64,000 nucleotides of DNA from Magicicada septendecula (GCA_034769895.1 CM068368.1:338977076-339041075); one strand, 5' to 3'. Counted from the first letter of the stretch, positions 23,586-34,798 are shown. Notes: generated from the letters alone by a model not told the origin. Program-made: numbers and translations.

Positions 23586-23603
23586 CCCTTTAATTGGACG
23601 CCA
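23586..23603 (-). other. Probable primer binding site
   Basis: Read on the minus strand, five bases after the 5' LTR end the sequence is TGGCGTCCAATTAAAGGG. It starts with TGG, complementary to the CCA end of a tRNA. The tRNA identity was not determined. Confidence 0.6.
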
Positions 23604-23608
23604 AATTA

Positions 23609-26600
23609 TGTAATATATCTTTGAGTGGTGGAATAATAAAATAAATAAAAGGTTGATGTATGTAGATTGTGCTCACCTGTAAGCCCTACTGGTTGGGCTA
23701 GCCAAATTTTGTAATAATACGATAAATATTAAATATAAAAATAAATAAATAGTTGATGTATGAGAATTGTACTCTCACTATTATGTGTAGTAATGTAGCT
23801 AATGTCTTCTAATCTTCGTTCGGCTCTCACTACTGGTCTTCACTTTTGTAATATATAATGGTAATTGTAATGGTGTTCTGGTATAATATTACCCAGAATA
23901 ATTTTTATGGTGCGTATATGTAGTAGTGACGTTCCGCTCTGGGAGACGTCGATTTGGTAATGTTCCTGGATAATGTTGTTATCAAATATTCTAGATGTAT
24001 GTTGCTGTTGCAGCAATTTGAAAGGTGATATAAATTTAAAATTTATATTTATACAAAAAAAAATAAATTCTGAAAAAATTGTTTTCGATGTGTTTATATT
24101 CTTAAAATTTAGAAATAAATTGAGATTGTTGATTGTAATTATAAATAGGATGGTATGGTGTGTATTCTAGTAATAATCTTCCCTTCTGTAAATTTATTAA
24201 AAAGACAATCCAGTTAACTTCAAATTAGGCGCGAACGGCTCTCTTCTTCTTACTCTTGAAATGTAGTATTTCGCATATACTGCCTTTAAAGGTTGTCGAG
24301 TTTTCTTTATTAACTAATGGTTATGTCCTTTTATTAGAGAAATCAAATTCAATTTACTAGATAACAAACGTTTATTCAACAAAATAAGGAATTTGCTCAA
24401 TTGAAAACAATGTTATAATGCCGTATCGACACGCTCAGGGCCGGTCGATCTATGAATTTTATATTGGTATTACAAAAATAGGTTCTTCGAACGGTTAATT
24501 ATATAAAAAGCCAGAGAAGGTCAGGGTCAGAAAGTATAACACTTACAATTCTAAAATGTATTAAAATTAAACAATATAATGGTAATTATTAATAATAAAA
24601 GTTTATATATAATTTTTATTCACTCCAGTTCAGCAAACAGTCGTCTAGTTGAGATGACGAGATTGGGTCAAAATGGGCGCCTGGCGCATGCGCGGAGTTC
24701 ACCTTCTAACACTGACAGAGTATTTATGGAATAAATATGTCCCTTCTGCGGTTAAATCTTCTTCGCAATCGTATATTATCTTCTGGTGTATAGTTTAATG
24801 TCACTGTAGTAAGATGGACTAATTCACTTGGTGTTAAAATGTTGTTAATTAAGTATATCAATTGGTGTTTATGTGTGTCCGTTTAACCTCGAATATTCAC
24901 TTGGTATTTGGTGTGATTCCAGTGTTACTTCATTTAAATAGTTATATGTGGTTCTGTTTATTAGTGTTATGTAGTTCGTATGGCAACTTCACCACTTCAC
25001 AATGATTAGAATAGTTAAAAATTTAATTTTTACACAAAACTGATTCCGAACTCTTGTTATATGTAACCGTCATTAAGTTTGGTTTTATCAAATATTCCTG
25101 TCAAGTGCTCTCTTCAATGTATAATAATGAACTGTCTGTATTTCCTTCATCTCATGAAAATCTTAGCCTATATAATATAGTTCAGACATTGTTAAAAATT
25201 GCCATAACTTCCGACACGTTTTAAAATAGTACACTATGTTCATAAATTAAATTCGTTATTAGTTAACTGTTTGAAATATAAAATACATATTCGTTTTCAC
25301 TATTCTATTCTACTTATTTTGATAGTAATTAAGTTAGTATTACAAAGTTTTATCTGAAAATTATATTTCTTATAATTTTTTAGGAGGTAGGCCTAAAATT
25401 ATACTTCCCTGACTTCTATGTAAATAGTAGCCATTTTAACTAATATAATTATTATTCTATGAAATCTGAAATTTGTATAATTATCAATTCTCACTTATTT
25501 TATTGCAATTTAGTATACTAATGATGGTTTTTTAATATAATTCAATTGTATATGACTTCCCCTAGGATAGTGTTAGTTAATCTATTTCAGTTTTAATGAT
25601 ATTTTATTAGACAATCAAATAATTTTACTCATATAATGACCATATCTTTAGAAAGCCTTATTTACATAGTATTTAATATGTTGGGTGTATCTTGCCTAAA
25701 TATTGTCAGTTTGACTGGTTTATAAGATTAGGTTTATTAATTATTCTGCATTTTAACTTTATTATATTGCCTAGATTTTAATTGTGGCCATTTGCAGAAT
25801 GTTTTACTAATGTAATTATTTTATTTCCTTCTCTGACTTCTGACTCTGATATATTTGATTAAAAATTAGTTCTCTGATCTGGCATAACAGTACTTATAGA
25901 TTATACAATTAAAATATAACACCCAGATATATAAAACGGGTGTTCTTAATAACATTGTTTTGGTATATCACCTAATAACATAATAAAAAGTATTTCTACA
26001 ACATTGGAATGATATCTAATTTTAGATAATGCATTCCTAAATTAACATGAACAATAAAATAACAATTATAATACTAATATTTCTTATGACTAACCCTTAC
26101 TTATCTAAATGCTATATTTAATTGGAACCCAACATTTGGATCCATATATAATTGTTAATACCTTCTACAACTTCATCATAAACAGTTAGTTCTGTAATTC
26201 CCCATTTTATAAGATTTATGCCCCCTCTTAAAGTATAACCCTGGCTATCTAAGTTATATTCCATTCTATGGAATGTTCATATCGCTTTAGTAGCTTTTAT
26301 TTAGTAATATTACTACTTCATTATCAAAGTAGGCACTGTTCACAAAACTTAAAGTTTGTTACTATGTACTGCAACTCATGTACCTTTCTTAAAGTTTATT
26401 AGTTATAATTTGATCACTTACACTTTTCCATGGTGAATTATTACTATATTTACTAGTCTTTTTCTAGTTTTTAATATGAAATATTCAACCATGGGGGAAC
26501 TGTGAAGATTTGTTTATACACATTACACAATAACTTTTTGAATGCACTAATATTTACTACAGCTAACACTTTTAGTTTTTTGTCAGTTTTACAGTGATAT

Positions 26601-28904
26601 GGTTTTTTAATGTGTTATACTTTCTCTTTGGGCATTCATTGATTTTGGGGTTTTTTGGGGGGTTCTTTCCCTATGGGGTTTTTGTTTTATATGGGTCGTC
26701 TTAATTATTCTTCTTTCTTCTTTGAGTTTGGTTATTCTTCCTTCTTCTGTAGTTTTGGATTATCCTTCCTTCATCTTTCTTCTGTAGTTCTTATTTTTAT
26801 TATTCTTCTTTCTTCTTTGAGTTTGGTTCTTCTTTATTCTTCCTTCTTCCTTCTTCAGTAGTAGTAGTTTTAATTAGTCTTCCTTCTTCTTTCTTCAGTA
26901 GATTTAGTTTGTTCTTCTTTCTTCTTTGAGTTTTAATTGTTCTTCTTTCTTCTTTAGCTTTGATTGTTCTTCTTTCTTCCTTCTTCAGTAGTAGTAGTTT
27001 TAATTAGTTCTTCTTTCTTCATTCTTCAGTAGTAGTAGTTTTAATTAGTCTTCTTTCTTCTTTAGCTCTAATTATTCTTCTTTCTTCTGTCTTCAGTATC
27101 TTTGATTGTTCTTCTTTCTTCATTCTTCAGTAATAGTAGTTTTAATTATTCTTCTTTCTTCTGTCTTCTGTATCTTTGATTGTTCTTCTTTCTTCATTCT
27201 TCAGTAGTAGTAGTTTTAATTAGTCTTCTTTCTTCTTTAGTTCTAATTATTCTTCTTTCTTCTGTCTTCAGTATCTTTGATTGTTCTTCTTTCTTCATTC
27301 TTCAGTAATAGTAGTTTTAATTATTCTTCTGTCTTCTGTATCTTTGATTGTTCTTCTTTCTTCATTCTTCAGTAATAGTAGTTTTAATTATTCTTCTTTC
27401 TTCTGTCTTCTGTATCTTTGATTGTTCTTCTTTCTTCAGTAATAGTAGTTTTAATTATTCTTCTTTCTTCTGTCTTCTGTATCTTTGATTGTTCTTCTTT
27501 CTTCATTCTTCAGTAATAGTAGTTTTAATTATTCTTCTTTCTTCTGTCTTCTGTATCTTTGATTGTTCTTCTTTCTTCAGTAATAGTAGTTTTAATTATT
27601 CTTCTTTCTTCTGCCTTCTGTATCTTTGATTGTTCTTCTTTCTTCATTCTTCAGTAATAGTAGTTTTAATTAGTTCTTCTTTCTTCAGTAATAGTAGTTT
27701 TAATTATTCTTCTTTCTTCTGTCTTCTGTATCTTTGATTGTTCTTCTTTCTTCAGTAATAGTAGTTTTAATTATTCTTCTTTCTTCTGTCTTCTGTATCT
27801 TTGATTGTTCTTCTTTCTTCAGTAATAGTAGTTTTAATTATTCTTCTTTCTTCTGTCTTCTGTATCTTTGATTGTTCTTCTTTCTTCATTCTTCAGTAAT
27901 AGTAGTTTTAATTAGTTCTTCTTTCTTCAGTAATAGTAGTTTTAATTATTCTTCTTTCTTCTGTCTTCTGTATCTTTGATTGTTCTTCTTTCTTCAGTAA
28001 TAGTAGTTTTAATTATTCTTCTTTCTTCTGTCTTCTGTATCTTTGATTGTTCTTCTTTCTTCATTCTTCAGTAATAGTAGTTTTAATTAGTTCTTCTTTC
28101 TTCAGTAATAGTAGTTTTAATTATTCTTCTTTCTTCTGTCTTCTGTATCTTTGATTGTTCTTCTTTCTTCAGTAATAGTAGTTTTAATTATTCTTCTTTC
28201 TTCTGTCTTCTGTATCTTTGATTGTTCTTCTTTCTTCATTCTTCAGTAATAGTAGTTTTAATTAGTTCTTCTTTCTTCAGTAATAGTAGTTTTAATTAGT
28301 CTTCTTTCTTCTGTCTTCTGTATCTTTGATTGTTCTTCTTTCTTCAGTAATAGTAGTTTTAATTATTCTTCTTTCTTCTGTCTTCTGTATCTTTGATTGT
28401 TCTTCTTTCTTCAGTAATAGTAGTTTTAATTATTCTTCTTTCTTCTGTCTTCTGTATCTTTGATTGTTCTTCTTTCTTCATTCTTCAGTAATAGTAGTTT
28501 TAATTAGTTCTTCTTTCTTCAGTAATAGTAGTTTTAATTATTCTTCTTTCTTCTGTCTTCTGTATCTTTGATTGTTCTTCTTTCTTCAGTAATAGTAGTT
28601 TTAATTATTCTTCTTTCTTCTGTCTTCTGTAGCTTTGTTTTTTCTGGTTTGGTTTCTTTGACGGGGTATATTAATTGCCTGCTTCTATCTTACCTGGGTA
28701 ATTTTGTTATTATCATTTTTAGTCTTCTGGGTTTTTAAATTTGTATTATATTATATTATTTGCAGAATTTTTCTTTATTTAACCTTTCTTGTGAATATAT
28801 TATTAAATAGTGCATTTTAATTAGTTCTCATCTGGATATTCCATATATTAGAGCTTTATTAATGATCATTGAGTAATGCATTTGTGTGGATTATCTGTCA
28901 CGCT

Positions 28905-28907
<3 letters not shown>
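23609..28907 (-). repeat. 5' LTR of the gypsy element (5299 bp)
   Basis: Near-identical partner of 11486-16540, 244 bp longer, the excess lying in the tandem array. In transcript direction it starts at 28907 with TGTAGCGTGACAG. The promoter and polyadenylation signals of the element must be here but were not pinpointed. Confidence 0.95.
26697..28630. repeat. Pyrimidine-rich tandem array in the 5' LTR
   Basis: Same block structure as in the other LTR (TTCTTCTTTCTTC alternating with AGTAATAGTAGTTTTAATTA), about 1.93 kb against 1.70 kb. The length difference shows unit gain or loss since insertion. Confidence 0.9.

Positions 28908-28944
<37 letters not shown>
28908..28944. repeat. (AT)n microsatellite, 37 bp
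   Basis: Pure AT/TA run directly after the gypsy LTR. It probably includes the target-site duplication, ATAT-type, of the insertion. Confidence 0.95.
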
Positions 28945-28947
<3 letters not shown>

Positions 28948-30537
28948 TATTATATTTATTTTATGTTTTTCTTCTTTTTTGAATTTAATTTATCATTGTT
29001 TATTGTTTAGTTATTTGGTTAATTAGTTGAACACCGTCACTAATGGAACAGTATGTTGATCGTAGATCACTGGCATGAGTAATTTGATTGGTAATTAATT
29101 TTAATGCTGAACATCAGCCGAAGTAATCGTCACTCGATGTTGGTTCTAAATAAGTTACCTTATTATTGGATTAATCATGTCGGTCTTATAAATAATTACT
29201 TACTTTGAATGCAGATTCTTTTCGTGATAACCTGTTAGAAAAGTTAGTGTTATTAGTTACGAACAAAATGTTTGAATAGGTTCACCTTTGCCGGTGATGT
29301 CCTTTACTGTGATGAGCTAACATTCTGAACCTTTAATTATGGAATAACTATAAAATGTAATTCTAGGCTTATGGTGCCTATAACATTATGAATTATTTTA
29401 GCTTGATACAATATTCTCAGTCCCTTTAGATGGTTGATAACACTCTATATTTGATGTTGACTAATCATACCAACTTGTGGTTAACATATTTCTGTTAATT
29501 ACATGACTGTTTCATGTTATTTTGTTATAAAAAACACATGAGTTCTTGTACTATGAGGATGGCTTTCTTTTATAATTGTTTCTTTGTGATACTTATTTTG
29601 TTTCACTAAAACCTTATTTCTAATTAAACATTATAGTTACTATGCAGTTTTATGACAGTTTGTTTCTGCTTGGCTTTCTTAATTATTGCTTATTTTACAT
29701 AACAAATCTTACATCTAGGTACAGACAGCTATGTTCGTTATAAATACATTATTATTGGTTTGATCAGTGTTAGGTATTATTCTGTTTACATTACAATAGT
29801 TAGTTTATTTATCACTGATGCTTTCGATAGTATTTATTCTCATTTTTACTTGGCATTTCATTGGGTGTTTATTGTACAAGGTGTCTACCTCACTCTCTAT
29901 CTTACTTCATCATAGTACATTATATTAATTATAACAATCACAACCTTCTTGTTGTCTAATATTTGTATTAGAATGATCCTAGTGTTTTCTAATTTCATCT
30001 AGATATAATACACACCAGTTTTATATCCTGTTGATCACATTTGTTATCATTATAGGTATTAATTCACATTTTGCTAGGTTAGTTGTCACACTTTCCCTTT
30101 CTTTGACTAAATCTCATTTACATGGTTTGGTTTTACTGGTTATAGTATTCACCTACTGTACAATCCTCTAGATATAATATTATTTATTAGTTATTATTCT
30201 GGTTATAATTACCCAGGTTTTATTATCATTTTAAATACATTTTTTTTAACAATCCGTTTTTTCTGATATTCCTTGATTTACATCACTGGTATGGTTACTA
30301 TTTAAAATACAGTGTTATTCTCTTATATTATCTCTTATCATCTTAATTACAATTATATTCATTATCTCACTCTCCTAATCTAGTTGGGTATGTCAATTTA
30401 AGTCTTAGTTATTTTTATAGTAATTTTATTCATGTTTAAAAGAAATAAATTCCAAATGTTTAGTACCAAGCCACGTGTTGTTCAATCAAATATATTGGAA
30501 CTTACCGTCTGCGGCTTTTAAAAACAGCGTCTTTACA

Positions 30538-30580
30538 AAATTGACATGTTTCGGGACACTTTTTCCCATCATCAGAATTT
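30538..30580 (-). ncRNA. Hammerhead-ribozyme-like motif of the minus Penelope copy
   Basis: Read on the minus strand: helix I AAATT/AATTT encloses CTGATGA, a stem II GGGA/TCCC, GAAAC and a GTC cleavage triplet. One T lies between CTGATGA and stem II, which departs from the textbook core. Hammerheads in the terminal repeats of Penelope-like elements are known in the literature. Stem II is one pair shorter than in the plus copy. Confidence 0.6.
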
Positions 30581-30742
30581 AAAACAATCGCGTATCATTT
30601 AAAGTTGATACACTTGTCAATCACTTAAAACATTAAAATCCAATATAAAACAAATAACTTAAAATAATATGATACTAAAATATTTACAGCGAGTGCGAAG
30701 GTTTACCGATGTACATCGTATGGAGACCGACCGCGCACTAAT

Positions 30743-32491
30743 TTACGTCTCGCTCCCACCACGACAATAGCGCAAGGCAGTGTTATACAATACATTTGAC
30801 TTGAAAACCAATTTATCATTTAAAACATGCGGCTTGGTATCAGTATTGTTGTATGCTTTATAAATTTCGTACTCTTCAAGAGCGTTCAAATATCGCCCTT
30901 TCTTACATATGTGAAGGGGTATCAAATTAGTTTTAAAATTAGTGTAGTTATGATTCTCGGAAATGAGGTGTTCTGCAAATTTTGACTTGATATTGTCCAA
31001 ACTGTGAAAGTGTGTAGGCGGCCTATGTTCTGTAAATCTTTTTAAAAAACCACGTCCTGTCTGGCCCACATAAAAGGCGTCACAATCGTCACATATCAAT
31101 TTGTAAACACCAGTTTTGTGTTCAAGGCTGGTAGTTCTGCGGACACGAAGATTATTCATAATACTATTAGTGGTCTTATAAGTGACCTTGATGTTACCGG
31201 TTTTACTAAAAATTGACCCAAAAATCTGAGGCATAAGGTATGTGTACGGTGTTGCAATGTATTTGCGTGTTGTATTTTCGCGTGTTTTATGTCCGTTAAT
31301 GTTACTATGCCCCTTCTTATGTTTTCGAAGGATGTTGTTCATCATATTGACATCATAACCATTAGCAACTGCAATGTGTTTAATGGTGTCTAATTCCTCA
31401 CGGTATTCTTTATCACCGAGGGGCAAAGATAAAAGTCTATAAATCATACTGTGGAAGGCAGCTAATTTCTGTGATAAAGGATGAAAAGACTTAGCATGTA
31501 TTACAATATCAGTCGTTGTGGGTTTTCTATAGATGTCAAATTGTAACTTTTTATTATTGTCCTTAGCAACAGTTAAATCTAGAAAATTCAGTTTACCATT
31601 GTCTTCACTTTCAAGTGTGAACTGCATTTTGTCATTGATATTATTCAAATAATTATGTAAATTATCAATTTGCCTTTGCGTACCTTTGTATATTAAAAAG
31701 GTATCATCAACATACCTGCCGTAAAATATTATGTTATTCTTGTGTTTTTTATTAGTGAGAATGAATGAATTTTCGAAATTATTTAGGTATATATCTGCAA
31801 GAAGACCTGAAAGTGGAGATCCCATTGCTAACCCATTTTGTTGGCTGAAAAATTGATTATTGTGGGTAAAATAATTTTGATCAAGAACTAACTCCAAAAT
31901 GTGCATCAATTCATTTATACTATTAATATCCAATTTATTAGTATTAATAAGGTTAATCCTAAGTATACGCAAGGTTTCAGCTACTGGTATATTCGTATAC
32001 AAGTCCACAATATCAAAGAAAATAAGTTTGTAAGCCGGTTCAACTATTAAATTTTTAACCTTATTCACAAAGTCAACACTATTAATTAGGCTATGATCAT
32101 TAATTATTTGTATATTGTGTTTTATTATGGTGACTAGTTTTTTAGCCGTTTTATACCCCGGAGCAGTGGTGAAATTTACTAATGGTCTCAAGGGGATAGC
32201 ATCCTTGTGGAGTTTGGGTAATCCTGTCAAAACAGGTGCTTTTGAATTTATAAGTTTCAAAGATCTTCTTGTTTGTTCATCAAACAAATGGGTGCATCTG
32301 TTTATACATTGATTTAATTGTTTTACATAATTTTCAGTTGGGTCAGAATTTAGTAAACCAATGTTGTTGTTAATAATGAAATTTTGTATTTTATTGTTAT
32401 AATCTTCTCTGTCCATAATAACCACAGTGTTACCTTTGTCAGCTTTAGTGACGAGAGCTTTATTGTCAGATAATTTTTGTTTTAATCCCAT
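30743..32491 (-). CDS. Penelope-like RT with GIY-YIG endonuclease, 5'-truncated
   Basis: Retroelement protein that copies its RNA and cuts DNA with its own nuclease. 582 codons. It starts just upstream of the DKG motif (18-20) that precedes the RT in this family, so the normal N terminus is missing. RT motifs: FDIVDLYTNIP (motif A), QNGLAMGSPLS, then catalytic Y260-V-D-D. The C-terminal GIY-YIG nuclease has G461-V-Y and Y474-V-G with a CDDC pair between them and the conserved arginine at 480. The frame runs to a stop without breaks and the RT keeps its key residues. The ATG used is the first after the junction and is probably not the natural start. Confidence 0.92.
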   Translation of the reverse strand: MGLKQKLSDNKALVTKADKGNTVVIMDREDYNNKIQNFIINNNIGLLNSDPTENYVKQLNQCINRCTHLFDEQTRRSLKLINSKAPVLTGLPKLHKDAIPLRPLVNFTTAPGYKTAKKLVTIIKHNIQIINDHSLINSVDFVNKVKNLIVEPAYKLIFFDIVDLYTNIPVAETLRILRINLINTNKLDINSINELMHILELVLDQNYFTHNNQFFSQQNGLAMGSPLSGLLADIYLNNFENSFILTNKKHKNNIIFYGRYVDDTFLIYKGTQRQIDNLHNYLNNINDKMQFTLESEDNGKLNFLDLTVAKDNNKKLQFDIYRKPTTTDIVIHAKSFHPLSQKLAAFHSMIYRLLSLPLGDKEYREELDTIKHIAVANGYDVNMMNNILRKHKKGHSNINGHKTRENTTRKYIATPYTYLMPQIFGSIFSKTGNIKVTYKTTNSIMNNLRVRRTTSLEHKTGVYKLICDDCDAFYVGQTGRGFLKRFTEHRPPTHFHSLDNIKSKFAEHLISENHNYTNFKTNLIPLHICKKGRYLNALEEYEIYKAYNNTDTKPHVLNDKLVFKSNVLYNTALRYCRGGSET

Positions 32492-32514
32492 TAATTAGGA
32501 TTAATCCTGTTATA
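32489..32514. other. Spacer at the centre of the 2-kb inverted repeat
   Basis: 26 bases between the two Penelope arms, containing AGGATTAATCCT (32497-32508), itself a palindrome that repeats the arm ends (AATCC / GGATT). This looks like junction DNA made when two truncated copies were joined 5' to 5'. Confidence 0.75.
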
Positions 32515-34260
32515 GGATTAAAACAAAAATTATCTGACAATAAAGCTCTCGTCACTAAAGCTGACAAAGGTAACACTGTGGTTATTATGGACAGAGAAGA
32601 TTATAACAATAAAATACAAAATTTCATTATTAACAACAACATTGGTTTACTAAATTCTGACCCAACTGAAAATTATGTAAAACAATTAAATCAATGTATA
32701 AACAGATGCACCCATTTGTTTGATGAACAAACAAGAAGATCTTTGAAACTTATAAATTCAAAAGCACCTGTTTTGACAGGATTACCCAAACTCCACAAGG
32801 ATGCTATCCCCTTGAGACCATTAGTAAATTTCACCACTGCTCCGGGGTATAAAACGGCTAAAAAACTAGTCACCATAATAAAACACAATATACAAATAAT
32901 TAATGATCATAGCCTAATTAATAGTGTTGACTTTGTGAATAAGGTTAAAAATTTAATAGTTGAACCGGCTTACAAACTTATTTCCTTTGATATTGTGGAC
33001 TTGTATACGAATATACCAGTAGCTGAAACCTTGCGTATACTTAGGATTAACCTTATTAATACTAATAAATTGGATATTAATAGTATAAATGAATTGATGC
33101 ACATTTTGGAGTTAGTTCTTGATCAAAATTATTTTACCCACAATAATCAATTTTTCAGCCAACAAAATGGGTTAGCAATGGATTCTCCACTTTCAGGTCT
33201 TCTTGCAGGTATATACCTAAATAATTTCGAAAATTCATTCATTCTCACTAATAACAAACACAAGAATAACATAATATTTTGCGGCAGGTATGTTGATGAT
33301 ACCTTTTTAATATACAAAGGTACACAAAGGCAAATTGATAATTTACATAATTATTTGAATAATATCAATGACAAAATGCAGTTTACACTTGAAAGTGAAG
33401 ACAATGGTAAACTGAATTTTCTAGATTTAACTGTTGCTAAGGACAATAATAAAAAGTTACAATTTGACATCTATAGAAAACCCACAACGACTGATATTGT
33501 AATACATGCTAAGTCTTTTCATCCTTTATCACAGAAATTAGCTGCCTTCCACAGTATGATTTATAGACTTTTATCTTTGCCCCTCGGTGATAAAGAATAC
33601 CGTGAGGAATTAGACACCATTAAACACATTGCAGTTGCTAATGGTTATGATGTCAATATGATGAACAACATCCTTCGAAAACATAAGAAGGGGCATAGTA
33701 ACATTAACGGACATAAAACACGCGAAAATACAACACGCAAATACATTGCAACACCGTACACATACTTTATGCCTCAGATTTTTGGGTCAATTTTTAGTAA
33801 AACCAGTAATATCAAGGTCACTTATAAGACCACTAATAGTATTATGAATAATCTTCGTGTCCGCAGAACTACCAGCCTTGAACACAAAACTGGTGTTTAC
33901 AAATTGATATGTGACGATTGTGACGCCTTTTATGTGGGCCAGACAGGACGTGGTTTTTTAAAAAGATTTACAGAACATAGGCCGCCTACACACTTTCACA
34001 GTTTGGACAATATCAAGTCAAAATTTGCAGAACACCTCATTTCCGAGAATCATAACTACACTAATTTTAAAACTAATTTGATACCCCTTCACATATGTAA
34101 GAAAGGGCGATATTTGAACGCTCTTGAAGAGTACGAAATTTATAAAGCATACAACAATACTGATACCAAGCCGCATGTTTTAAATGATAAATTGGTTTTC
34201 AAGTCAAATGTATTGTATAACACTGCCTTGCGCTATTGTCGTGGTGGGAGCGAGACGTAA
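32515..34260 (+). CDS. Penelope-like RT with GIY-YIG endonuclease, second copy
   Basis: Mirror copy of the minus-strand gene, open from the junction at 32515 to the stop at 34260; the first ATG lies inside the DKG region near 32590. About seven amino acid changes separate the copies. One matters: the RT motif reads LAMDSPLS where the partner has LAMGSPLS, replacing a conserved glycine beside the active site and probably weakening the enzyme. YVDD (CGRYVDDTF) and the GIY-YIG residues are intact. Like its partner it lacks the N-terminal portion. Confidence 0.9.
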   Translation, partial: GLKQKLSDNKALVTKADKGNTVVIMDREDYNNKIQNFIINNNIGLLNSDPTENYVKQLNQCINRCTHLFDEQTRRSLKLINSKAPVLTGLPKLHKDAIPLRPLVNFTTAPGYKTAKKLVTIIKHNIQIINDHSLINSVDFVNKVKNLIVEPAYKLISFDIVDLYTNIPVAETLRILRINLINTNKLDINSINELMHILELVLDQNYFTHNNQFFSQQNGLAMDSPLSGLLAGIYLNNFENSFILTNNKHKNNIIFCGRYVDDTFLIYKGTQRQIDNLHNYLNNINDKMQFTLESEDNGKLNFLDLTVAKDNNKKLQFDIYRKPTTTDIVIHAKSFHPLSQKLAAFHSMIYRLLSLPLGDKEYREELDTIKHIAVANGYDVNMMNNILRKHKKGHSNINGHKTRENTTRKYIATPYTYFMPQIFGSIFSKTSNIKVTYKTTNSIMNNLRVRRTTSLEHKTGVYKLICDDCDAFYVGQTGRGFLKRFTEHRPPTHFHSLDNIKSKFAEHLISENHNYTNFKTNLIPLHICKKGRYLNALEEYEIYKAYNNTDTKPHVLNDKLVFKSNVLYNTALRYCRGGSET

Positions 34261-34422
34261 ATTAGTGCGCGGTCGGTCTCCATACGATGTACATCGGTAA
34301 ACCTTCGCACTCGCTGTAAATATTTTAGTATCATATTATTTTAAGTTATTTGTTTTATATTGGATTTTAATGTTTTAAGTGATTGACAAGTGTATCAACT
34401 TTAAATGATACGCGATTGTTTT

Positions 34423-34464
34423 AAATTCTGATGATGGGACAAGTGTCCCGAAACATGTCAATTT
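34423..34464 (+). ncRNA. Hammerhead-ribozyme-like motif of the plus Penelope copy
   Basis: Helix I AAATT (34423-34427) with AATTT (34460-34464). Core CTGATGA at 34428-34434, stem II GGGAC/GTCCC with loop AAGT, GAAAC at 34450-34454, and a GTC triplet ending at 34459, the predicted cleavage point. As in the other copy, a T separates the core from stem II. It lies about 170 bases after the stop codon. Confidence 0.65.
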
Positions 34465-34778
34465 TGTAAAGACGCTGTTTCTAAAAGCCACAGACGGTAA
34501 GTTCCAATATATTTGATTGAATTTTATTCAGTATGTCTTGTCTGTCATTGGGTATCTATTTCCTTCACATTGAACGCCTAGTTTTCTCTTTATTAATTCT
34601 ATATATCACCTAATCCTTCTTAATAGTGATTGTTTTGTTTTAATACTCCTTTAATTTCATAATATTTTGTTTTTAAATTCTTCACCTTATATGATCATGA
34701 TTAATTCTTTATTACAAGTTAAATTTGTTTTCACTGTTAAGAATAGCTCTTCGTTCTGTGTACCTTGGTCACGCTACA

Positions 34779-34798
34779 ATATATATATATATATATAT
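34779..34798. repeat. (AT)n microsatellite, 20 bp
   Basis: AT run directly after GCTACA at 34773-34778, mirroring the arrangement at 28908. Confidence 0.9.

Larger units (their letters stand above)
11486..28907 (-). mobile_element. Ty3/gypsy LTR retrotransposon with very long LTRs (17.4 kb)
   Basis: A complete element on the minus strand. Order in transcript direction: 5' LTR (28907-23609), primer binding site, gag, pol (protease, RT, RNase H, integrase, the Ty3/gypsy order), about 1.35 kb of noncoding DNA, 3' LTR (16540-11486). LTRs begin TGTAGCGTGACAG and end GATATATTACA, flanked by ATAT-type sequence on both sides. No env-like frame lies between pol and the 3' LTR. By eye the LTRs differ by about 13 substitutions in the roughly 3.1 kb next to the repeat array, so the insertion is fairly recent. 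Both coding frames are open, so the copy may be autonomous. Confidence 0.93.
30433..34519. mobile_element. Head-to-head pair of Penelope-like elements
   Basis: Two 5'-truncated Penelope-like copies face each other. Arms 30481-32488 and 32515-34521 are reverse complements with one single-base indel that I could find, and about seven amino acid differences in 560 codons. The 26-bp spacer 32489-32514 contains the palindrome AGGATTAATCCT. Both copies begin at the same place, just before the conserved DKG motif. An 11-bp direct repeat AATTTTATTCA (30422-30432 and 34520-34530) flanks the pair and may be the target duplication. If so, the pair was inserted as one unit and the left copy carries 48 extra bases. 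Confidence 0.85.
28945..34778 (-). other. LTR-like noncoding stretch hosting the Penelope pair
   Basis: Outside the Penelope insertion this is 28945-30432 and 34531-34778, T-rich and without a gene. Its right end reads GGTCACGCTACA followed by an (AT)n run, the same last bases and context as the gypsy LTR right ends (TGTCACGCTACA, 16540 and 28907). I infer a solo LTR or LTR fragment of a related gypsy family, about 1.7 kb without the insertion. The opposite terminus is not evident, so this is tentative. Confidence 0.35.
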
